7,778 nt of DNA from positions 1 through 7,778 of the forward strand of contig DXVG01000077.1 of NCBI GenBank assembly GCA_019409045.1. Direction: 5' to 3'. The stretch is from Clostridiales bacterium (GTDB taxonomy: Bacteria > Bacillota > Clostridia > Christensenellales > Aristaeellaceae). Each line of letters begins with the position of its first letter. Position 1 is the stretch's first letter. Position numbers and translations under genes: made by a program. Shown here piece after piece: positions 1 through 5,397 of the stretch. The notes under the pieces are model-generated. The model ran no database searches. It was not told the DNA's origin and was given only the letters and a program-made list of their open reading frames with translations.

Positions 1-120
1 AAGTGATTTTTGCTTCCTGCGTCAGCTTCGCCTGCAAACTGCGGTCACTTACGTCTATGTAAGCTCCCTTGTTTGCAAGCTCGCTTCCTTGTCTTGCGGG
101 CTTTCTCAACGCCCTGGCAG
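1..120. repeat. Dispersed intergenic repeat, copy 1
   Basis: These 120 bases match 4608-4727 in the same orientation, with no gaps and 7 differences (positions 64-66, 78 and three nearer the right end). The unit is internally structured: GCCTGCAAAC (30-39) faces GTTTGCAAGC (71-80; one mismatch here, perfect in copy 2), and inside that CTTAC (48-52) faces GTAAG (59-63). It looks like a small non-coding, REP- or MITE-like element. No transposase is visible nearby. The window begins exactly at the first shared base, so the true left end of this copy is unknown. The family is not recognised. Confidence 0.9.
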
Positions 121-146
121 TCTGTTGACTTTGTCAACATCCTGCT

Positions 147-177
147 GCGCTCCCGCTGTTTGCGGGAGCGCCTTTTT
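147..177 (+). terminator. Intrinsic terminator upstream of serC
   Basis: A perfect 10-bp GC-rich stem (GCGCTCCCGC with GCGGGAGCGC) closes a 5-nt loop (TGTTT, 157-161) and runs into TTTTT at 173-177. This is a textbook Rho-independent terminator reading rightwards. It probably ends a transcript entering from the left edge, or one running through repeat copy 1. It insulates the serC operon. A small hairpin GTTGAC/GTCAAC (124-138) lies just before it. Confidence 0.85.
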
Positions 178-273
178 GCCCGTCGGGCGAGTACAAACCG
201 CCACATATGTACGCGCAGCAAATACATTTGTCCGCTGTAGAGCAATTTTATCCCACATTTCCTCGAAAAAGGC

Positions 274-302
274 TTGCACCGCAGGGAAAATGCCTGTATA
301 AT
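274..302 (+). promoter_or_regulatory. Sigma-A-type promoter of the serC operon
   Basis: A perfect -10 box TATAAT lies at 297-302. A weak -35 (TTGCAC, 274-279) is exactly 17 bp upstream. The start of transcription would be near 309, giving a leader of about 30 nt to the serC ATG. That leader is too short for a T-box or other large riboswitch, so any serine-responsive control of this operon would have to act at the promoter. Between the upstream terminator and this promoter (178-273) I see no other recognisable element. Confidence 0.7.
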
Positions 303-338
303 CATTGACAATGACCGAAAAAAAGAGGAGGCGGGTTT

Positions 339-1421
339 ATGCAGCGCGTATACAATTTTTCTGCGGGCCCCGGAGCCATGCCGGAGGAGGCGCTTCAGAC
401 GGCGGCGCGGGAAATGCTCTGCTACGGGGAGAGCGGCATGTCCGTCATGGAGATGAGCCACCGCTCCAAGGCCTATCAGGCGATCTTTGACCAGACCGAG
501 GCGCTGGTGCGGGAGCTTATGCACGTCCCGGACGAGTACGCCGTGCTGTTTTTGCAGGGCGGCGCGACCGGGCAGTTCGCGGCGATCCCCATGAACCTGA
601 TGACCGGCTCCGGCAAGGCCGATTACATCGACACGGGCTCCTTCGCCCACGGCGCGATGGTGGAGGCGGGCAAGTACGGCAAGGCGCGCTGCGTGGCCTC
701 CTCGCGCGAGGAGGGCTATGTGCGCATACCCGAGGTGGACGCCTCCGCGTTCGACCCGGAGGCGGACTACGCCTACATCACCACCAACAACACCATCTAC
801 GGCACGAGGTATCCCTCCCTTCCGGACACGGGCAGCGTGCCGCTGGTGGCGGACATGTCCTCGAACATACTCTCCGAGCCGTACAATGTGAGCGACTTCG
901 GCCTCATATTCGCCGGCGCGCAGAAGAACATCGGCCCGGCGGGCTTCGCGCTGGTGATCGTGCGGCGCGATCTGATGGGCCGCGCCATGCCCATCACGCC
1001 CAAGGTGCTGGACTATCAGAAGATGGCCGACGCGGGCAGCATGCTCAACACGCCCCCGACCTACGCCATCTACATGGCGGGGCTGTGCATGAAGTGGCTC
1101 AAGGCGCAGGGCGGCGTCGAGGGCATCGAAAAGGTCAACTGCGAAAAGGCGGCGCTTCTGTACGACTATATCGACCAGAGCGCGCTGTTCAAGGGCGTGG
1201 CCGACCCGGCCTGCCGCTCGAGGATGAACGTCACCTTCCGCACCGGCGACGAGGCGCTGGACGCCGAGTTTGTCAAGGCGGCCACGGCGGCGGGGCTGGT
1301 CAACCTCAAGGGCCACCGCTCGGCGGGCGGCATGCGCGCCAGCATCTACAACGCCATGCCCGTCGAGGGCGTGCGCGCGCTGGTGGAGTTTATGAAAAAA
1401 TTTGAAATGGAGCATCGGTAA
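339..1421 (+). CDS. serC: Phosphoserine aminotransferase SerC
   Basis: A cytosolic PLP-dependent class V aminotransferase that converts 3-phosphohydroxypyruvate and glutamate into O-phosphoserine and 2-oxoglutarate, the second step of serine synthesis. The 360 residues match the family's usual length. Visible signatures are the N-terminal YNFSAGPGAMP (5-15), the cofactor/phosphate loop GGATGQF (74-80), the PLP Schiff-base lysine K196 in FAGAQKNIGPAG, the NTPPTYAIY stretch (237-245) and the C-terminal substrate segment GHRSAGGMRASIYNAMP (325-341). The ATG start is set by AGGAGG at 326-331, 7 nt upstream, and by the N-terminal motif. It is the first gene of the operon, and serA begins 2 nt after its stop. 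The same family also serves pyridoxine synthesis in some bacteria; the serA neighbour points to serine. Confidence 0.97.
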   Translation: MQRVYNFSAGPGAMPEEALQTAAREMLCYGESGMSVMEMSHRSKAYQAIFDQTEALVRELMHVPDEYAVLFLQGGATGQFAAIPMNLMTGSGKADYIDTGSFAHGAMVEAGKYGKARCVASSREEGYVRIPEVDASAFDPEADYAYITTNNTIYGTRYPSLPDTGSVPLVADMSSNILSEPYNVSDFGLIFAGAQKNIGPAGFALVIVRRDLMGRAMPITPKVLDYQKMADAGSMLNTPPTYAIYMAGLCMKWLKAQGGVEGIEKVNCEKAALLYDYIDQSALFKGVADPACRSRMNVTFRTGDEALDAEFVKAATAAGLVNLKGHRSAGGMRASIYNAMPVEGVRALVEFMKKFEMEHR

Positions 1422-1423
1422 AT

Positions 1424-2593
1424 ATGTATTCTGTCAAGACGCTCAACGCCATATCGCCGGTCTACGAGACCGTGCTGGAGATGCAGGAATACGCCTTCGA
1501 CGCCTACAGCGAGCGCCCGGACGCCATCATGGTGCGCTCGGCGAACATGCACGATATGCAGATCCCCGAAAGCGTGATGTGCGTGGCGCGCGCGGGCGCG
1601 GGCGTGAACAACATACCGCTTGAGGCGATGGCCGAGCGCGGCATCGTGGTGTTCAACTCGCCCGGCGCGAACGCCAACGCCGTCAAAGAGCTCGCCATCA
1701 CCGCGATGCTCCTTGCCTCGCGCAAGGTCGTCGGCGGCATCGAGTGGCTCAAGACGCTCAAGGGCGAGGGCGACCAAGTGGAAAAGCTGGTGGAAAAGGG
1801 CAAGAGCAAATTCGTCGGCCCGGAGCTGATGGGCAAGACGCTGGGCGTGATCGGCCTGGGCGCCATAGGCGTGCTGGTGGCCAACGCGGGCGTGGCGCTG
1901 GGCATGAACGTGCTGGGCTACGACCCCTACATCTCCGTGGACCACGCGTGGCGGCTCTCGCGCTCCGTGCAGCACAGCACGGCGCTGGACGAGGTGCTCA
2001 CCCACAGCGATTACATCAGCCTGCATGTGCCGCTCATGGACGCCACGCGCGGCATGATCGACGCGCAGGCGCTTGGCAAGATGAAGCCCAGCGCGGCGCT
2101 TATCAACCTCTCGCGCGGCGGGCTGGTGGACGCGCGCGCGGTGCTGGACGCGCTGAGCACGGGGCTTCTGCGCGCCTACGTCACCGATTTCCCGTCGGAT
2201 GAGCTCATCGGCGCGGAGGGCGTGATCTGCATACCGCATCTGGGCGCGTCCACGCCCGAGAGCGAGGACAACTGCGTGCGCATGGTCGCCCGGCAGGTGG
2301 ACGAGTACCTGCGCTGGGGCTCGATCACCAATTCCGTGAACTACCCGGATTGCCCGCTGGGCCGCTGCACGGAGCCGCGCATTGCGATGCTGCACAAGAA
2401 CGTGCCCAACGTCATCGGCTCGGTCACGCAGCTCATCGCCGCCGAGGACCTCAACATCGACAACATGATCAACAAATCCCGCGGCGCCTATGCCTACACC
2501 GTGGTCGAGCTCGACCAGAAGCCCAGCGACGCACTGATGGAGCGGCTGGCCGCGCTGGATACGACCTACCGCGTGCGGCTGATACTGCCCTGA
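1424..2593 (+). CDS. serA: D-3-phosphoglycerate dehydrogenase SerA (short form with ACT domain)
   Basis: Oxidises 3-phosphoglycerate to 3-phosphohydroxypyruvate with NAD+, the first committed step of serine synthesis, in the cytosol. The 389-residue protein has an N-terminal substrate-domain half (1-95), a Rossmann NAD fold with GLGAIG (144-149), the catalytic arginine R231 in NLSRGGLVD, a likely catalytic glutamate near E260, and histidine H272 in PHLGAST. An ACT domain (about 319-388, from RIAMLHKNVPNVIG) closes the protein. This is the compact architecture without the extra intervening domain of long PGDHs. ACT domains in this family commonly bind serine, so feedback inhibition is plausible but not shown. 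The start lies 2 nt after the serC stop, with a weak GGAG (1409-1412) inside serC, which suggests translational coupling. Confidence 0.96.
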   Translation: MYSVKTLNAISPVYETVLEMQEYAFDAYSERPDAIMVRSANMHDMQIPESVMCVARAGAGVNNIPLEAMAERGIVVFNSPGANANAVKELAITAMLLASRKVVGGIEWLKTLKGEGDQVEKLVEKGKSKFVGPELMGKTLGVIGLGAIGVLVANAGVALGMNVLGYDPYISVDHAWRLSRSVQHSTALDEVLTHSDYISLHVPLMDATRGMIDAQALGKMKPSAALINLSRGGLVDARAVLDALSTGLLRAYVTDFPSDELIGAEGVICIPHLGASTPESEDNCVRMVARQVDEYLRWGSITNSVNYPDCPLGRCTEPRIAMLHKNVPNVIGSVTQLIAAEDLNIDNMINKSRGAYAYTVVELDQKPSDALMERLAALDTTYRVRLILP

Positions 2594-2615
2594 GGGCGAG
2601 CTGCGCGGGCATCAC

Positions 2616-2645
2616 GCGGGCCGCGTGCGCGCGGCCCCGCTTTTT
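2616..2645 (+). terminator. Terminator-like hairpin between serA and the DUF1015 gene
   Basis: GCGGGCCGCG (2616-2625) pairs with CGCGGCCCCGC (2630-2640), leaving one bulged C (2635) and a TGCG loop, and TTTTT follows at 2641-2645. This has the form of an intrinsic terminator. The ribosome binding site of the next gene (GGAGGGG, 2646-2652) starts immediately after the T-run. No second promoter is evident in the 66-nt gap, so downstream expression would depend on read-through. It may be a partial terminator setting a lower level for the distal genes. Confidence 0.65.
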
Positions 2646-2659
2646 GGAGGGGACAAATC

Positions 2660-3871
2660 ATGAAAAATACCGACATCGCGCTCTCCACGGGCGAGATACT
2701 GCTTCCCCAGCACGGCCTGAACTACGAAAAGTGGGCCGTGGTCGCCTGCGACCAGTTCACCGCCGAGCCGGAGTACTGGCGGAACGTGGAGGCGTTCGTG
2801 GGCGACGCGCCCTCTTCGCTGCGCATCATACTGCCGGAGGCCTATCTGGAGGAGGGCTCCAGGCGCGCGCGGGAGATACACGGCGCCATGCGCGTGTACC
2901 TCGCGGGCGCGGTGCGCGTGGCCGTGCCCGACGGCTTCGTGCTCGTCGAGCGGCAGACCTCCTGCGGCCCCCGCCCCGGCCTGCTGGCGTGCGTGGACCT
3001 TGAAAAGTACGACTTCTCCGCGGGCAGCAAGAGCCTCATCCGCGCGACTGAGGGCACCGTGCCCGAGCGCGTGCCGCCCAGGGCGCAGATCCGCGCGGGC
3101 GCGCCGCTGGAATGCCCGCATGTGATGATGCTCATCGACGACCCGGACTGCACCGTCATCGAGCCCGCGCTGGCCGACCCCGGCCGCGAACTGTACGACT
3201 TCGACCTGATGATGGGCGGCGGCCATGTGCGCGGCTGGGCGCTGGAGAACGGCCGCGCGCTGCGCGTATTCGAGGCGATGGACCGCCTGCGCGAAAACTG
3301 CGACGGCCTTCTGTACGCCGTGGGCGACGGCAACCACTCGCTCGCCGCGGCCAAGCAGTGCTGGGAGAACGTCAAGGGCGGCCTCTCGGCGGCGGAGTTC
3401 GATTCCTGCCCGGAGCGCTACGCGCTGGTGGAGCTTGTAAACCTCCACTGCCCGGCGCTGCGCTTTGAGCCGATTCACCGCGTCCTGACGCATGTGGACA
3501 CGGCCGACGTTGTCGAGCGCGTGCGCAGGTCGCGCGCCTTCCGGCAGGGCGGTGAGGACGTGCGCGTGCTCTTCCCCGGCGGTGAGAAGGGCTACTTCAC
3601 CAAGGGCCACCCGGTCGGCCCGCTGCAGGACTTCCTCGACCGCTACCTCGCCGACCATCCCGAGGCGAAGATCGACTACATCCACGGCGAGGACGCGCTG
3701 CGCGGCCTGATAAAGCGCGGGGACGCGGTGGGCTTCATGCCGCGCGCGTTTGACAAGTCGGAGCTGTTTGGCTACATCCGCGAGCACGGCGCGCTGCCGC
3801 GCAAGACGTTCTCCATGGGCGAGGCGCGCGACAAGCGGTACTATCTGGAGATGCGGAGGATCGGCCGGTGA
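2660..3871 (+). CDS. DUF1015 family protein in serine operon
   Basis: A 403-residue soluble protein of the DUF1015 family, with no signal peptide or membrane segment. Segments I recognise from clostridial members are RATEGTVPERVPPR (128-141), ECPHVMMLIDDP (151-162), AVGDGNHSLAAAK (220-232) and the C-terminal LPRKTFSMGEARDKRYYLE (379-397). The DGNH segment resembles the DGHHR-type box of ParB/sulfiredoxin-fold proteins, which include free-serine kinases; that link is my inference. From memory, DUF1015 genes often accompany serA/serC. Its place as third gene after serC-serA, where serB might be expected, suggests a role in serine or phosphoserine metabolism, but no activity can be assigned from sequence. 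The start is supported by GGAGGGG 7 nt upstream. Its stop overlaps the next gene by 4 nt. Confidence 0.9.
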   Translation: MKNTDIALSTGEILLPQHGLNYEKWAVVACDQFTAEPEYWRNVEAFVGDAPSSLRIILPEAYLEEGSRRAREIHGAMRVYLAGAVRVAVPDGFVLVERQTSCGPRPGLLACVDLEKYDFSAGSKSLIRATEGTVPERVPPRAQIRAGAPLECPHVMMLIDDPDCTVIEPALADPGRELYDFDLMMGGGHVRGWALENGRALRVFEAMDRLRENCDGLLYAVGDGNHSLAAAKQCWENVKGGLSAAEFDSCPERYALVELVNLHCPALRFEPIHRVLTHVDTADVVERVRRSRAFRQGGEDVRVLFPGGEKGYFTKGHPVGPLQDFLDRYLADHPEAKIDYIHGEDALRGLIKRGDAVGFMPRAFDKSELFGYIREHGALPRKTFSMGEARDKRYYLEMRRIGR

Positions 3872-4548
3872 AGCACCGCGTCTTCATCGTCGAGGACGAT
3901 CCCGTCATCGCGCGGGAGGTGCGGCGGCATCTGGAGACCTGGGGCTTCGAGGCGCGCGTGATCTCGGACTTTCAGCGCGTGCTTCAGGAGTTTGTCGCCT
4001 TTGACCCGCACATCGTGCTCATGGACATATCGCTGCCGTTCTTCAACGGCTACCACTGGTGCCGCGAGATACGCAAAAACTCCCGCGTCCCGGTGATCTT
4101 CATCTCCTCGGCGTCGGAGAACATGAACATCGTCATGGCGATGGACATGGGCGGCGACGATTTCATCGCCAAGCCGTTCTCGCTGGACGTGCTCACCGCG
4201 AAGGTGCAGGCGGTGCTGCGCCGCGCCTACGAGTTTTCCGGCGCGTCGGCGCTGCTGGAGTACGGGGGCGTGGTGCTCAACCTGGGCGACGCGTCGCTCA
4301 CCTACGCCGAAAAGCGGCTGGAGCTGACCAGAAACGACTTTCGCATCCTCCAGACGCTGATGGAGCGCCCCGGGCAGATCGTGTCGCGCGAGACGATCAT
4401 GCTGCGGCTCTGGGAGACGGATTCCTTCGTGGACGACAACACGCTCACCGTGTGCATGGCGCGCCTGCGCAAGAAGCTGGAGAGCGTCGGCCTGACGGAC
4501 TTCATACGCACGCGCAAGGGTGCGGGGTACCAGGTGGGCGAACCCTGA
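3868..4548 (+). CDS. OmpR/PhoB-family response regulator, BceR/GraR-like, no kinase adjacent
   Basis: A 226-residue two-domain DNA-binding regulator. The receiver domain (1-118) has the acidic pocket E9/D10/D11, phospho-acceptor D53 in VLMDISLP, S80 in the conserved Ser/Thr position and K102 in AKPF. The C-terminal winged helix (about 130-223) ends in the usual RTRKGAGYQV. The stretches LPFFNGYHWCREIR and SSASENMNIVMAMDMGGDDFIAKPF are typical of BceR/GraR/VirR regulators, which normally pair with an intramembrane-sensing kinase and a BceAB-type peptide transporter. Neither is present; the next gene is a convergent Nudix gene. Translation starts at GTG (3868), overlapping the DUF1015 stop as GTGA, with GGAGGA at 3855-3860, 7 nt upstream, so it is very probably coupled. 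All key residues are intact, so it is not a decayed remnant. Subfamily assignment about 0.75. Confidence 0.95.
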   Translation: MKHRVFIVEDDPVIAREVRRHLETWGFEARVISDFQRVLQEFVAFDPHIVLMDISLPFFNGYHWCREIRKNSRVPVIFISSASENMNIVMAMDMGGDDFIAKPFSLDVLTAKVQAVLRRAYEFSGASALLEYGGVVLNLGDASLTYAEKRLELTRNDFRILQTLMERPGQIVSRETIMLRLWETDSFVDDNTLTVCMARLRKKLESVGLTDFIRTRKGAGYQVGEP

Positions 4549-4576
4549 AGCCAGAGCGTCGATAAAGCCCCCAAAC

Positions 4577-4620
4577 GCAAAAATCACTTCCGAAAGAGAA
4601 GAAGCAGAAGTGATTTTTGC
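4577..4620. repeat. 14-bp inverted repeat after the response regulator, overlapping repeat copy 2
   Basis: GCAAAAATCACTTC (4577-4590) is the exact reverse complement of GAAGTGATTTTTGC (4607-4620), with a 16-nt spacer. All but the first base of the right arm lie within the left end of repeat copy 2. The arms are AT-rich in a GC-rich genome, and the right arm contains TTTTT, so a transcript from the regulator gene could fold here and stop. It could equally be a terminal inverted sequence of the repeat. Copy 1 begins with the same right arm, but the window cuts off whatever precedes it. Confidence 0.8.
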
Positions 4621-4727
4621 TTCCTGCGTCAGCTTCGCCTGCAAACTGCGGTCACTTACGTCTATGTAAGAAACCTTGTTTGCAGGCTCGCTTCCTTGTC
4701 TTGCGGGCCTTCTCAACGCTCTTGCAG
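4608..4727. repeat. Dispersed intergenic repeat, copy 2
   Basis: Ungapped match to 1-120 in the same orientation, 113 of 120 bases identical. The nested hairpin is perfect here: GCCTGCAAAC (4637-4646) with GTTTGCAGGC (4678-4687), enclosing CTTAC (4655-4659) and GTAAG (4666-4670) around a GTCTAT loop. The differences at copy 1 positions 64-66 fall in an unpaired part, and the one at 78 touches the stem. Just right of the match both copies contain TCAACAT (copy 1 at 134-140, copy 2 at 4730-4736), so the ancestral unit may have been longer, with a deletion in copy 2. The gap between the regulator stop and the Nudix stop (4549-4792) holds only this repeat, the inverted repeat and the terminator. 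Confidence 0.9.
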
Positions 4728-4741
4728 CCTCAACATACAAA

Positions 4742-4778
4742 GCGGGCGCGCCGCTCCAATCCAGAGCGGCGCGCCCGC
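4742..4778. terminator. GC-rich bidirectional terminator hairpin
   Basis: A perfect 15-bp stem, GCGGGCGCGCCGCTC (4742-4756) with GAGCGGCGCGCCCGC (4764-4778), closes the loop CAATCCA. On the minus strand it lies 14 nt after the Nudix stop codon and is followed by TTTGTATGTT. On the plus strand it is followed by CGTTTCTTGTAGTTT. Both tails are only moderately T-rich. It probably ends the Nudix transcript and may also stop read-through from the plus-strand operon. Confidence 0.8.
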
Positions 4779-4792
4779 CGTTTCTTGTAGTT

Positions 4793-5209
4793 TCAGTCCC
4801 TGTCCTTGAGCAGATACCTCTGCGCGCGGCGCAGTATCCTGCGGTCCTGCTCGTAGGTGAGCCGCTCCATGGCGGAAGTGACTTCCACCCACTCCGCAAC
4901 GGCCACCTCGCCCTCCTGCGCCACCGGCTGCTGGTTCTCCGCCACGCCCAGGAAGAACACCACCAGCTTTTCCACGTCCGGCCGGGCCATGTAGCGGTTT
5001 TCGGCGCGGAAGCGCGTGTCCACGCGCACGCGCACGCCCGTCTCCTCGAGGATCTCGCGCTCGGCGGTCTGCCGCTCGCTCTCGCCCGGCTCCACATGGC
5101 CCTTGGGGAAGGAGATGTGGCGGCCGTGCTCGTGCCGGATCAGCAAAACGTGCCATGCGTCGTCGATCCGGCTGAAGACCACGGCGCCGCAGGATTTTTC
5201 ATGTCGCAT
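4793..5209 (-). CDS. Small Nudix hydrolase, Ap4A hydrolase-like
   Basis: A 138-residue single-domain Nudix enzyme. The Nudix box is complete from G37 to V59 (G-x5-E-x7-REILEETGV) and carries the metal-binding REILEE core. The N-terminal KSCGAVVFSR and the FPKGHVEPGES segment resemble diadenosine tetraphosphate hydrolases of the NUDT2/MutT-like group, which cleave Ap4A or related nucleotides; substrate choice from sequence alone is uncertain. The frame is open further upstream into the serS region (to 5665), but the family N-terminus, an AGAGGGG/GAGG ribosome site just before 5209, and a promoter at 5252-5280 place the start at this ATG. It has its own promoter and terminator. serS lies upstream on the same strand behind a separate terminator. 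Confidence 0.93.
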   Translation of the reverse strand: MRHEKSCGAVVFSRIDDAWHVLLIRHEHGRHISFPKGHVEPGESERQTAEREILEETGVRVRVDTRFRAENRYMARPDVEKLVVFFLGVAENQQPVAQEGEVAVAEWVEVTSAMERLTYEQDRRILRRAQRYLLKDRD

Positions 5210-5251
5210 GGGTATCCTCGCCCCTCTGCATGTATCTTTATATTGTTCTCT

Positions 5252-5280
5252 ATTATATCGCATGAATGTAAAATTGTCGC
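5252..5280 (-). promoter_or_regulatory. Promoter of the Nudix gene
   Basis: Reading leftwards, TATAAT (5257-5252) is perfect, and GCGACA (5280-5275), matching the last four bases of the -35 consensus, lies 17 bp upstream. Transcription would start near 5245, leaving a leader of about 36 nt. The 188-bp gap between the Nudix start and the serS stop (5210-5397) holds this promoter and the serS terminator, and nothing else that I recognise. Confidence 0.7.
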
Positions 5281-5348
5281 TGCGGCGAACAAAAATGCGC
5301 GTGACGGAATGCACAAATTTCCTCCCGCGAAATTCGCCCCGCCCGCCC

Positions 5349-5387
5349 AAAAAGAAATTCGCGGCGAAGGCGCATGCCTCCGCCGCG
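5349..5387 (-). terminator. Intrinsic terminator of serS
   Basis: On the minus strand a 7-bp CGCGGCG/CGCCGCG stem, a G-T pair and AGGC/GCCT surround an ATGC loop (5387-5360), followed by AATTTCTTTTT (5359-5349). It begins about 10 nt after the serS stop. On the plus strand the same hairpin has an A-C mismatch in place of the G-T pair, which fits a minus-strand role, although TTTTTT also follows on the plus side (5391-5396). Confidence 0.85.
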
Positions 5388-5397
5388 CGGTTTTTTC

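Noticed and set aside
178..273. A riboswitch or T-box in front of serC
   Set aside because: The predicted transcript starts near 309, leaving about 30 nt of leader. No T-box sequence or other known switch motif is seen upstream, and the small palindromes there (such as ACATATGT) are weak.
45..1415. A 456-codon open frame on the minus strand opposite serC
   Set aside because: It is antisense to a clear serC, is very rich in Arg, His and Ala, and has no recognisable domain. Long antisense frames like this are expected in GC-rich coding DNA. The same applies to the long minus frames at 1346-2395 and 2612-3787.
1..4727. CRISPR array or composite transposon
   Set aside because: Only two copies of the repeat lie 4.6 kb apart, with ordinary genes between them. 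There are no short regularly spaced units, no cas genes and no transposase.
3841..5097. A minus-strand open frame running through repeat copy 2 and opposite the response regulator
   Set aside because: It crosses the Nudix gene in a wrong frame, the repeat, the terminator hairpin and the antisense of the regulator. The translated repeat portion looks somewhat protein-like by composition, but it has no ribosome site or start of its own.
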